Shown in pieces: positions 25,188 to 32,710 of a stretch of 32,755 bases of DNA. The notes below the pieces were generated by a model. It made no database searches. It worked only from the letters and a program-made list of their open reading frames with translations, and was not told where the DNA came from. The translations under genes and the position numbers were made by a program. Within the stretch, counting starts at the first letter, position 1, and each line of letters starts with the position of its first letter. The stretch is from Propionibacteriaceae bacterium (GTDB lineage Bacteria; Actinomycetota; Actinomycetes; Propionibacteriales; Propionibacteriaceae): positions 1 through 32,755 of the forward strand of contig JAITVZ010000108.1 of assembly GCA_031285505.1 (NCBI GenBank). The letters are read 5' to 3'.

Positions 25188-25285
25188 TGAAAACAAAAAC
25201 CTTCACTGAATCAGTGAACACACCAAATGAAAAAAGCATGATGCGGGTCGCACCTGATTCGGTATCAGCAATTGAAAGGAAAGAG

Positions 25286-26569
25286 ATGAGTAACAAGAAA
25301 CGATCGCTGGCTCTGCTGGCGGCTGGCCTGCTGGCCACGGCTGTCTTCGGGATGGGCTTGGCAGCGCCGGCGACGGCCGCCGCCGTCAACGATCAGGGCA
25401 CTGCCGCCAACCCGGTCAAGGCGGCCATCACCAAGAACCTGGAGATGCCAATCAACACTGTCACTCCCGGCTATGAGTTCACCTTCACCTTTGTTGCCAA
25501 GTCCTTGGACGATGAGACCACAGATGCCGCCAAAGGCGTCATGCCGGTGATCAATCCTCAGAAGATCAGCTTCGCTGCCAGTGACGCCGGTAACGTCAGT
25601 GGGGCTCTCAAGACCGTGTCGAAGGAGAGCGCTGATTTCCTTGCTGGCCTGGCTTGGAAGCACGCGGGTGTCTATACGTACACCGTCACCGAGGAAGCCT
25701 CCGGTAACACGGTTCATTCCGACACCGATTATGTCGACAGCCTCACCTATTCGAAGGCTGTCTACGACATCAAGGTGTTCGTCGACCAGGACGAAAATGG
25801 CGTGCTCTACGCCAAGGCTGTCTACTCCTACATGATGGTTGATGACGAAGCCGTCACGGTGAGCACCCCCGGAAAGTCCGACCCGACCCCGGGCGGCGAT
25901 CCGGATGTGGTCGGTGACTATTCGCAGTTGGTCTTCACCAACCTTTACAACCGCAACAACGGTGGCACCACCCCCAGCTCAGACGAGGCGACCTTTGAGG
26001 TCAGCAAGCAGGTTGAAGGGCCCTTTGGTGACATGAGCAAGTTCTTTGAGTTCTCCGTGATGGTCGACAATGCGGCCACGGTCAATGACACCACCCCTCG
26101 GGTCTACACGGCCTACGTCATGGACGCCAACGGCATCGTGGCGCTGGCAGACAATGGCAACACGGGCGTCGGCGCCGATGGCAAAATGTCATTCACCGCT
26201 GGCACGGCCCAGAATGTCTTGCTCAAGTCGGGCCAGAAGTTGGTCTTCGTCGACACTTACGTGGGCACCCCGGTGACGGTCAGCGAGCGGCCGGCCCAGG
26301 GCTACATCCCCAGCTACAAGCTGACCTTGGCCTCATCGGTCAAGGATCAGGCCGGTCAGTTGAACACTGCCTTGGGTCTTGACCAAGGGGTCTACACCGC
26401 CGATGGTGCCAACATCGCCGCCTTCACCAACACCCGCGACGATGTCTCGATCACCGGCGTCTCCATGGAGAACATGCCTTTCATCGCCATCGCTGGCCTG
26501 GCGGTCCTGGCACTGGCTGGCTTCGTGCTGGTGCGGGTCCGTCGCAATGCCTCGGCCAACGCTCGCTGA
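25286..26569 (+). CDS. Major pilin, FctA/Spy0128-like isopeptide shaft subunit
   Basis: The 427-residue preprotein has a clear signal peptide (KKRSLALLAAGLLATAVFGM to APATAAA). Two isopeptide domains follow: K50 in TKNLEM, E136 in TVTEEAS and N219 in VFTNLY for the first; K241 in VSKQVEG, E334 in TVSERPA and N382 in AFTNTRD for the second. This matches the Lys-Asn crosslink with a catalytic Glu known from Spy0128. The C-terminal anchor reads SITGVSMENMP, a membrane helix and RVRRNASANAR; it is not a standard LPXTG. AAAGGA five bases before the ATG at 25286 decides the start. It is the likely polymerised shaft, made by the downstream sortase. Confidence 0.9.
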   Translation: MSNKKRSLALLAAGLLATAVFGMGLAAPATAAAVNDQGTAANPVKAAITKNLEMPINTVTPGYEFTFTFVAKSLDDETTDAAKGVMPVINPQKISFAASDAGNVSGALKTVSKESADFLAGLAWKHAGVYTYTVTEEASGNTVHSDTDYVDSLTYSKAVYDIKVFVDQDENGVLYAKAVYSYMMVDDEAVTVSTPGKSDPTPGGDPDVVGDYSQLVFTNLYNRNNGGTTPSSDEATFEVSKQVEGPFGDMSKFFEFSVMVDNAATVNDTTPRVYTAYVMDANGIVALADNGNTGVGADGKMSFTAGTAQNVLLKSGQKLVFVDTYVGTPVTVSERPAQGYIPSYKLTLASSVKDQAGQLNTALGLDQGVYTADGANIAAFTNTRDDVSITGVSMENMPFIAIAGLAVLALAGFVLVRVRRNASANAR

Positions 26570-26595
26570 TTGTCGTTGACGCAGGAGCGTTGTGG

Positions 26596-27570
26596 GTGAG
26601 GAACTCGGCGAAGGCCATCGGCCGGCAAGTGATCAAGGGGGCCAGTCAGATCGTCGATCTGGCCACCCTGATCGTCATCGTGTCGCTGCTGGCCTTCGCC
26701 GGGTATTCACTCTGGGACTCCGAACAGATCTACAACGGTGCCGACCGGGAGCACCATGCCAGCTGGAAACCAACCGTGGATGACGGCGCGTCCTTCGAGG
26801 AGTTGCGAAGCATTAACCCAGAGGTGTTCGCCTGGTTGACGGTCTACGGCACGAATATCGATTATCCGATCGCTCAAGGGCCGGACAACCAGAAATACGT
26901 CAGCACCAACATCGAGGGCCAGTTTTCGCTGAGCGGGTCACTCTTCCTCGACGCCGATAACGATTCAAGCTTCGCCGATTTCAACAGCATCATCTACGGC
27001 CACCACATGGCCAAGGATGCGATGTTCGGTGATCTGGGCGACTTCGCCGACAAAGCGGTGTTCGACGCACACCGCTTTGGCAATCTTTACTTCGACGGCG
27101 TCGACCATGGTGTCGAGTTCATCTCATTCATGCACGTCGACGCCTATGACTCCGGGGTGTACACGGCCGGGGTGGACGGGGAGGAACGGCGTCAGGCCTA
27201 CCTCGATGGTTTGGCGACCAAGGCCCTCTACGACCGAGGTGTTGCGGTCGGGGTGAATGATCGGCTGGTGTTGCTGAGCACCTGCTCCGCCTCATCGACC
27301 AACGGGCGCGACATCCTCGTCGGGGTGATCCGCGACCAGCCTTACCCCGACTCCTACGAGCAGGCGCGACTGGCCGGACTGGACCGGGGCGACGGGGTGG
27401 ACAGCCCCGTGGCCTGGGTGGCCAAACTGCCGGGTGGGGCCCTTTGGGCAAGCGGAGGGCTTGTCCTGGCGGGGCTGGCGTTGCTGGTGGTTCTGTTGGT
27501 CCGCCGTCGACGGGGTCGAGGCGGGCGCGGCGGTGCCCGGCGCGGTGCGGTTGAGGAGTCTCGCCCATGA
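26596..27570 (+). CDS. srtB: Class B pilus sortase
   Basis: The 324-residue protein has an N-terminal membrane helix (LATLIVIVSLLAFAGYSLW) and a class B sortase domain. Catalytic residues are H136 in IYGHHMAKD, C230 in LLSTCSAS and R238 in NGRDILVGVI. A second C-terminal helix (ASGGLVLAGLALLVVLL) with an Arg/Gly-rich cytoplasmic tail is an addition seen in pilus-specific sortases. GTG 26596 has GGAG eight bases ahead; TTG 26590 is too close to it. Class B sortases polymerise FctA-type pilins in streptococcal FCT regions, matching its position after the major pilin. Its stop overlaps the next ORF by ATGA. Confidence 0.92.
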   Translation: MRNSAKAIGRQVIKGASQIVDLATLIVIVSLLAFAGYSLWDSEQIYNGADREHHASWKPTVDDGASFEELRSINPEVFAWLTVYGTNIDYPIAQGPDNQKYVSTNIEGQFSLSGSLFLDADNDSSFADFNSIIYGHHMAKDAMFGDLGDFADKAVFDAHRFGNLYFDGVDHGVEFISFMHVDAYDSGVYTAGVDGEERRQAYLDGLATKALYDRGVAVGVNDRLVLLSTCSASSTNGRDILVGVIRDQPYPDSYEQARLAGLDRGDGVDSPVAWVAKLPGGALWASGGLVLAGLALLVVLLVRRRRGRGGRGGARRGAVEESRP

Positions 27571-27821
27571 GTTTCAGTGTCAAAGAGGCGGTGTGTGTTG
27601 CCGCTGGGTGCCGGGGGTCTGGCGGTGCATCCTGGTGCCGAGTGGACGAGTTTGCGCAGTCAGTGGGTTCAGTGGGCCAGTTTGGAGCCCCAGCGGGTTC
27701 AGTGGGCCAGTCCGCCGGGTTATACGGCCAGTCACCGGGCAGTTGGCGCAGTCTGCGGGCTGGATGGGGCCAAGTCAGTCCAACGGTCTTCATGGGCCAA
27801 GAGGAAGGTGTGATCAGATGA
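27567..27821 (+). CDS. 84-codon ORF of unknown function inside the pilus operon
   Basis: Start and stop both overlap the neighbours by the four-base ATGA (27567-27570 with sortase, 27818-27821 with the last pilin), and GAGGAG lies upstream. This double coupling argues that it is translated. The product starts MSFSVKEAVCVAAGC, contains repeated SVGQFGAPAGSVGQ units and has three Cys, but no signal peptide or membrane helix. Its first ten bases equal those of the next gene (ATGAGTTTCA), and GGGTTCAGTGGGCCAGT occurs twice inside, so a local duplication may have created it. It may be no more than a spacer keeping ribosomes on the message. Unknown function. Confidence 0.45.
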   Translation: MSFSVKEAVCVAAGCRGSGGASWCRVDEFAQSVGSVGQFGAPAGSVGQSAGLYGQSPGSWRSLRAGWGQVSPTVFMGQEEGVIR

Positions 27822-28720
27822 GTTTCAAGAGTGCGCGGGTGGTTAGGTGCTCCGCCGATCCGAAGCACCTAACAGCTGAACCTCTTAGAGGGGTTCTGCT
27901 GATGTTGCTGGCCATTTTGACGCTGGTCGGGGCTGAGGCGGCGTTTTCGCCGGCGGCCGTGGCCGCTCCAGACCGGTCGGTCCACCTGCCGGTGACGCAG
28001 CGCTTCAGCCACGATCGGGCGGGGGCGGATGACACCTTTTACTACCGACTGGTCGCCCTGGAGGCCGACCACCCGATGCCGCCGGGATCAAGCGGCACCC
28101 AATACCGCTTCAGCATCAAAGGCGATGCTGAAGTTGATCTTGGCCCGCTCAATTTCGACCGAGACGGGCTTTACCAATACGACCTGGAGCAGGTCGTCGA
28201 CACCCCGGCCAGCGATTATCGCTACGACCGGCGGATCTACCGGATTCAGGTCTACGCCCATGCCCGCCCGGATCGTCCTCACCAGGTGGTGCTGCGCCAC
28301 AGCGACTCCAACGGTGAAAAGGTGTCGGGGATCGAGTTCGAGAACGCCCAAGTCACCCTGCCTCCGTTCCAGCCGACACCTGATCCAAGCGGTTCACCAA
28401 GCGGCTCGCCGACGGGTTCGCCTTCGACTGATCCTTCGGAGGAGCCATCGTCTGGGCCAAGCGGCTCTGCTGGCGCCGGTGGGCCGGGTGGGTCAGGAGG
28501 CCCGGGCGGCCCGGGCGGATCGGGGGTTGCAGATCGCCCTGGATCATCCGATGCGATCCCAACGGATGGCCCCCGCGCTGGGACCGGTGGCTTGGCGGTT
28601 GCTGGGCCGTGGCCTGGTTGGGTTGTCCTGGGGGTGGCCGTCGCCAGCCTGGGAATGGTTCTAGTGGCGGGTGCTTGGCGATCGCGGCGCGGGCTGACAC
28701 GGCGCTATCCTAAACCCTGA
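27818..28720 (+). CDS. Minor pilin or pilus base protein (FctB position)
   Basis: The 300-residue protein has a signal peptide (VLLMLLAILTLVGAEAAFSP). One Spy0128-like domain (about residues 55-180; FYYRLVALEA, YRFSIKGDAEV, YDLEQVVDTP, IEFENAQV) precedes a Pro/Ser/Gly-rich wall-spanning stalk (PSGSPSGSPTGSPSTDPSEE and a Gly-rich run), a membrane helix and a basic tail. E in YDLEQ and N in EFENA are present, but the usual Lys is Q61 in PVTQRF, so no isopeptide bond is expected. ATG 27818 has GAGGAAGG nine bases upstream; the open frame extends to 27434 but that part is out of register with secretion. As last gene of the operon with a Pro-rich tail, it fits a wall-linked base subunit. Confidence 0.8.
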   Translation: MSFKSARVVRCSADPKHLTAEPLRGVLLMLLAILTLVGAEAAFSPAAVAAPDRSVHLPVTQRFSHDRAGADDTFYYRLVALEADHPMPPGSSGTQYRFSIKGDAEVDLGPLNFDRDGLYQYDLEQVVDTPASDYRYDRRIYRIQVYAHARPDRPHQVVLRHSDSNGEKVSGIEFENAQVTLPPFQPTPDPSGSPSGSPTGSPSTDPSEEPSSGPSGSAGAGGPGGSGGPGGPGGSGVADRPGSSDAIPTDGPRAGTGGLAVAGPWPGWVVLGVAVASLGMVLVAGAWRSRRGLTRRYPKP

Positions 28721-28756
28721 TTTCTTGGCGATCATCTGGCCGCCATTGTAGCCAGA

Positions 28757-28819
28757 ACTCCATGTACTTTGATGAGTACATGGAGTCAGACTCCACGTAC
28801 TTTGTTTACTACGTGGAGT
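28757..28819. terminator. Two tandem hairpins after the pilus operon
   Basis: First stem ACTCCATGTACT (28757-28768) with AGTACATGGAGT (28775-28786), a perfect 12-bp stem around a 6-base loop. Second stem ACTCCACGTA (28790-28799) with TACGTGGAGT (28810-28819), 10 bp, followed by TTTT. They lie 36 bases after the operon stop. The left arms are near-copies, so they may also be a duplicated protein site. The rest of 28721-29051 shows nothing else. Confidence 0.6.
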
Positions 28820-29038
28820 TTTGGGTCCGATCGGTGAAGGCGCCAGTTCTGATGTTGCGAGAGTACGGCATCGCTGCATCAATCCATGCAGACAGTCGCG
28901 CGAGGTGATCGTTACACGTTCAGTAACTGACGCTGCTGTTGAATTCGCTCGTCAAACCAGATTTTGATGGGGGGCTGACGAGTCACGCCAATTCGGAGTG
29001 CCTCGGCGTTGATAGCCCATCGACACAAGCGCTAGCCA

Positions 29039-29044
29039 TAAGAT
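29039..29044 (+). promoter_or_regulatory. Candidate leaderless -10 of the Excalibur lipoprotein
   Basis: TAAGAT is followed by seven bases and then the ATG at 29052. No ribosome-binding site is visible. TTGATA at 29009-29014 is too far upstream to be a standard -35. Confidence 0.3.
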
Positions 29045-29051
29045 ATCTCTC

Positions 29052-29654
29052 ATGACTGACCGTGCAGGCTTCCATGCCATCCCTGTTGCCGCTATCGCCC
29101 TACTGCTGGGGATGGGACTGCTCGCGGCTTGCGGCAGCTCGTCACCAGATGGAGACTCCACGGATGCTGCGGCTCATGGGGTCAAGGTCGATTCCACTAG
29201 CAGCGCCACTTCGGCTGAAGAGACAGCGGATGTCTTAGCGACTGAACGGGCGGCCCAGGTTGAGGCTGATCGAGTTGCGGCAGAGCAGGCGGCCCATGAG
29301 CAAGCCGCTCAGGTTGAGGCCGAAAGGGTGGCAGCGGAACAAGCCGCCCAAGCGGAAGCTGAACGGGTGGCTCAAGCTGCGGCGGCCGAGGCCGAGCGAG
29401 TGGCAGCCGAGCAGGTTGAGGCTGAGAGGGTAGCCGCCGCCCAAGCCGCCCAAGCCGAAGCCGATCGGGTGGCGGCTGAGCAGGCTGCGGCTGCTCAACA
29501 AGCAGCTGCCCAAGCGGCGGCAGCTCAAGCCCAAGCTGCTTACTACGCCAATTGCACTGAAGCTCGTCAGGCAGGGGCTGCGCCACTTTATCGGGACAGC
29601 CCCGGTTACAGCTCGAAGTTGGATCGTGACGGCGATGGAGTGGCCTGCGAGTAG
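29052..29654 (+). CDS. Excalibur-domain lipoprotein with Ala-rich coiled coil
   Basis: The 200-residue protein has a signal peptide ending in the lipobox LLAAC, then a Ser/Asp-rich segment. About 100 residues of Ala/Glu/Arg heptad-like repeats follow (AERVAAEQAAQ, AEADRVAAEQ), likely a long helix or coiled coil. The C-terminus is an Excalibur calcium-binding domain: YYANCTEARQAGAAPLY with DRDGDGVACE, including the paired Cys and the DxDxDG loop. It should be tethered to the membrane and reach into the wall. Excalibur domains occur beside extracellular nucleases or wall enzymes, but no enzyme domain is present here. The number of repeats may vary between strains. Confidence 0.85.
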   Translation: MTDRAGFHAIPVAAIALLLGMGLLAACGSSSPDGDSTDAAAHGVKVDSTSSATSAEETADVLATERAAQVEADRVAAEQAAHEQAAQVEAERVAAEQAAQAEAERVAQAAAAEAERVAAEQVEAERVAAAQAAQAEADRVAAEQAAAAQQAAAQAAAAQAQAAYYANCTEARQAGAAPLYRDSPGYSSKLDRDGDGVACE

Positions 29655-29819
29655 GCCAAGGGCATGGGGATAAAGGCCTGCAGCAGCGAGCAGCCGCTGA
29701 GCACGCGGCCCATTGCCTCGCTCGGTATCAAGCGGCGGCCTAATCACCAGCTGATTGCAAGCGTGCCCCATGACATCTACACCTGACGACGCATCACTGT
29801 AGGCACATATGGACGGAAA

Positions 29820-29850
29820 TTTCACCCAATAGATCATTCTGGGATATGAT
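29820..29850 (+). promoter_or_regulatory. Candidate promoter of the RloAB cassette
   Basis: TATGAT (29845-29850) is a good -10; TTTCAC near 29820-29825 or TTCACC is a weak -35 with an 18-19 base spacer. It leaves a leader of about 26 bases carrying the AAGGAG site of the first gene. Confidence 0.4.
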
Positions 29851-29882
29851 TGCCTCTCAGTTGCGGATCACCAAGGAGCCAC

Positions 29883-31226
29883 ATGCTGGTCGATTTCACC
29901 GTCGAAAACTTTCTGTCAATCAGGGATCGCCAGACTCTGTCGTTCGTTCGCCCAGGCAATGGGTCAGCCAGTCGGCTGGCCATAGACGAACCGTTAGCCG
30001 GTGGTGATCTCTCCCCGGTGGCGGCGATCTTCGGCCCCAATGGTTCGGGCAAGACCAACGTCATTGAAGCGATGCGTTACACCAGGCGACTAATCGCCCA
30101 ATCGGCGCGACGGGCTCCAAATGAGCCGCTACCGATGGCCCCCTTCCTTCTCGATGATGTGTCTTCCTCGAGACCGTTCTTCGCGGAGTTCCACTTCGTC
30201 GTGGCCGAGCGAGAGTTTCGCTACTCACTGTCGCTGCGTGACGGCCAGGTGGAAACTGAATGTCTGAAAGAGACAATCCAGAGATCGAGCAAGCGCGCCA
30301 CGAGCACCCTGTTCTCCCGATTCATCAAGGATAATGAGACCATCATTAAGACCTCCTCTATTTTGACCGGGAACAAGGCGGCGGTTATTGGGCGCACGCG
30401 GCGCAACTGCCTGTTCCTGTCGCAGGCTGCGCAAGACAACTATCAACCGCTGATCGACGTCTACAACTGGCTGGTAGGAGAGATGGCCACGGGATACGGT
30501 TTGATTGAATTGACCGGAAGTCAACAGCGAGGTGAGGTGGCGACCACCAACCTGTTGGTTCATGATGCCGGGTTCCATGATTGGCTGACCAGGCTCCTAG
30601 TCGGCGCCGATCTGGGGATCATGGAGGTGTCTGTGAGATCACAACGCATTGGAACCGACGCCACACCGGTAGCGGCGGTGGATTCCATCAAAACGGACGG
30701 TCGGCTATCGACGGAGTCAGTTGTCATTGATGATCGGGACCCAATTGACTCGGACCGTGAGCCCGTGTTGATGCACCGCCGGGCCGGTGGTGATCGTGCG
30801 GCGCACCCGGTGCCGTGGTCTTTGGAATCGACCGGCACCAAGCAATTATGGACGTTGGCCGCTGACATTTACCGAGCCCTGGGCGATGGTGCTCGTCTAC
30901 TCGTCGATGAGTTTGAGGGGCTTCACCCGGCGATCGTCCGGGAGATCGTCCGACTCTTCCAAACGGCGTCGACCAACCCCTATGGGGCTCAGTTGATCTT
31001 CACCTCACACGACACCAACCTGCTCGGTAATTGGGCCGGCCAAGGCTACATGCTGGATCGTGACCAGATCTGGTTCACTGAGAAGGATTACTTCAGCGGT
31101 GCTACGAGTTTATATTCTCTGTCGGACTTCAAGGTGCGCAAGGATCTAGACACTGAATCGGCCTATATCCGAGGCGCTTTTGGCGCGGTACCGATGCTGA
31201 CTGATCTGGTTGAGATGGGGAAGTGA
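29883..31226 (+). CDS. RloA-like AAA/ABC-type ATPase (abortive infection type)
   Basis: The 447-residue protein has an SMC/ABC-like ATPase fold. It begins LVDFTVENFLSIRD, typical of the AAA_15/AAA_21 group, with Walker A GPNGSGKT at residues 51-58. A signature-like segment ESTGTKQLW, Walker B LLVDEFEG (about 338-345) and a switch histidine in FTSHDTN (about 373) follow. AAGGAG four bases before the ATG at 29883 decides the start. The stop overlaps the next gene by GTGA. Together with an RloB-like partner this is the architecture of RloAB/AbiL-type phage defence, where the ATPase is thought to sense and control the partner. Activity here is inference from family and pairing. Confidence 0.87.
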   Translation: MLVDFTVENFLSIRDRQTLSFVRPGNGSASRLAIDEPLAGGDLSPVAAIFGPNGSGKTNVIEAMRYTRRLIAQSARRAPNEPLPMAPFLLDDVSSSRPFFAEFHFVVAEREFRYSLSLRDGQVETECLKETIQRSSKRATSTLFSRFIKDNETIIKTSSILTGNKAAVIGRTRRNCLFLSQAAQDNYQPLIDVYNWLVGEMATGYGLIELTGSQQRGEVATTNLLVHDAGFHDWLTRLLVGADLGIMEVSVRSQRIGTDATPVAAVDSIKTDGRLSTESVVIDDRDPIDSDREPVLMHRRAGGDRAAHPVPWSLESTGTKQLWTLAADIYRALGDGARLLVDEFEGLHPAIVREIVRLFQTASTNPYGAQLIFTSHDTNLLGNWAGQGYMLDRDQIWFTEKDYFSGATSLYSLSDFKVRKDLDTESAYIRGAFGAVPMLTDLVEMGK

Positions 31227-31909
31227 ACCAAGTGGGGGGACATGGGAATCACAGCGTCAGCTCGCGCTACCGCCGTAATGTGGCCAGTCGCCAAGAGGCT
31301 GATCAGTACTTGGTAGTTTGTGAAGGTCAAACTGAGCAGGCCTATTGCCTGTTCCTTAATCGCTGTTTAGGCTCTAAGGTTGTCGTCAAGCCAATGCGTG
31401 ATCGTCCCGATGTGGTGCAGATGGTTGAGTTGGCGCGGCAGTATCATGAGGGTGACCCACGCCGTGGTATTCAAGCTGGTCGCTACAAGGAGGTCTGGGT
31501 GGTCTTTGATTGGGACGACCACACCGACCGGGTGCGCGAAGCCCAGAAACTGGCCACTCGATATGGCGTCAAGATGGCCCTGTCCAATCCGAGCTTTGAG
31601 GCCTGGTTGATCTGGCACTTCGATGATTACTACTCCATTGGCTGTTTTCCAGATGACTGTTTGCGCCGCATCACCAAACACCTCCCCAGCTATTGCAAGG
31701 GCAAAGACTTCGATTTCACAGTATTGCTTGGGGAGGGCCGCACTCGTCAGGCGTGTGATCGGGCTGACAGTGCGCGGGACAAACACCGCCGCGAGGGTCG
31801 ATGTTTCCCGGATGATCGGCCATCATCGGACCTTGACCACTTGATCAAGGTGCTGGTCGATGCCTGGCAGATCGGCAACCCGGGTGAGATCTGTCCACTG
31901 ATGAGCTGA
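31223..31909 (+). CDS. RloB-like protein (toprim-like, AbiLii type)
   Basis: The 228-residue protein matches the RloB family: E34 in VCEGQTEQAY, the acidic run D96, D98 and D99 in VVFDWDDH, and NPSFEAWLIWHF (residues 122-133). These acidic residues are arranged as in toprim-like metal-dependent nucleases, and RloB is usually the effector of the pair. The GTG start overlaps the ATPase stop, so the two are co-translated. RloB genes are found in restriction-modification and defence islands; here the remnant of a restriction protein faces it, 69 bases away. The nuclease role is inferred from the family, not seen directly. Confidence 0.87.
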   Translation: MNQVGGHGNHSVSSRYRRNVASRQEADQYLVVCEGQTEQAYCLFLNRCLGSKVVVKPMRDRPDVVQMVELARQYHEGDPRRGIQAGRYKEVWVVFDWDDHTDRVREAQKLATRYGVKMALSNPSFEAWLIWHFDDYYSIGCFPDDCLRRITKHLPSYCKGKDFDFTVLLGEGRTRQACDRADSARDKHRREGRCFPDDRPSSDLDHLIKVLVDAWQIGNPGEICPLMS

Positions 31910-31978
31910 GCTGGGGCGATTGATGCCTCCATCAGCCGGCTGTGCCAGATGCGGCCCAAGCGGGGGCAGGGTCATGTT

Positions 31979-32710
31979 TCAGTCATCGCCCATCGCTTTG
32001 ACCTTGGAGTCGATGAAGGCGATCTCGTGGGGGTCGAGGCCGTATTTCCGGTAGAGCTGGGCATCGATGGATTGATCATCAGGGGAGAGCTCACCATTGG
32101 CGTCCGGGTGGGCGTTGATCGGCTGGGTCCAATCGATGTCCGAGGCTGAGGTGAAGTCTTGGAGGGGAACGTATGTGAAGGCTTTGCGGGTAATGTTTTG
32201 AGTCAGAACGACGGTGGACAACAAAAACCGAACAAAACGTGTCATTAGATATAATTGAACACTACGAGCCTCTGTAGGTGAATCGCTGGCGCCAATAATC
32301 AAGTATGACTCCGAGCACACTGAACCCGGAGGCATGACTTCGATGCGAGATAAAACCTTTCGCAAACCCGCTGCGTCTGTTTGACCTGCATGCTCACTCG
32401 CTGTCTTTGAAATCAGCACTTTCCATTGGTCAATTTGGGATAGCCCTTTAGTGATGTCCGACCTATTAATTCGCCCGTCTCCCTTACTTGAGAATAGTTT
32501 GAGGTCGCCAATCAATCTGGGGGTGAATTTCGAATCAATATCAAATGGTCTTCTCGCTGAAACAACCGAAGCCAACGACGAATGATCAACTGCTTGGACT
32601 TGATGAATGATGGCGCGTGATCGGTTGTCCCTTATGAGAACCTTATTCGTAACTGTGGGCTGAGCGCATCTACACTTCTTCTTACTTGAATATGGAAATA
32701 CGCGAGTCAT
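31979..32710 (-). pseudogene. C-terminal remnant of an Eco57I-like restriction-modification protein
   Basis: The 243-codon frame carries the C-terminal half of Eco57I-type bifunctional restriction enzymes: SSLASVVSARRPFDI, KLFSSKGDGRINRSD, WKVLISKTASEHAGQ, TRFVRFLLSTVVLTQNI, FTYVPLQDFT and the ending YRKYGLDPHEIAFIDSKVK. The methylase and nuclease part that should precede it is missing: an in-frame TAA lies three codons before the first ATG. Another frame from the window edge ends at TAA overlapping this ATG, so a split gene is also possible. Base composition is lower in GC than the rest, suggesting separate transfer. The remaining sequence lies outside the window, so full status cannot be settled. 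Confidence 0.7.

Noticed and set aside
24114..25196. Minus-strand 360-codon frame
   Set aside because: Antisense to the signal peptidase-like gene; its Arg/Ala/Pro repeats mirror the collagen-like tail.
27434..27817. N-terminal extension of the last pilin back to 27434
   Set aside because: Would place about 128 residues before the signal peptide and overlap the sortase; the ATG at 27818 has its own ribosome-binding site.
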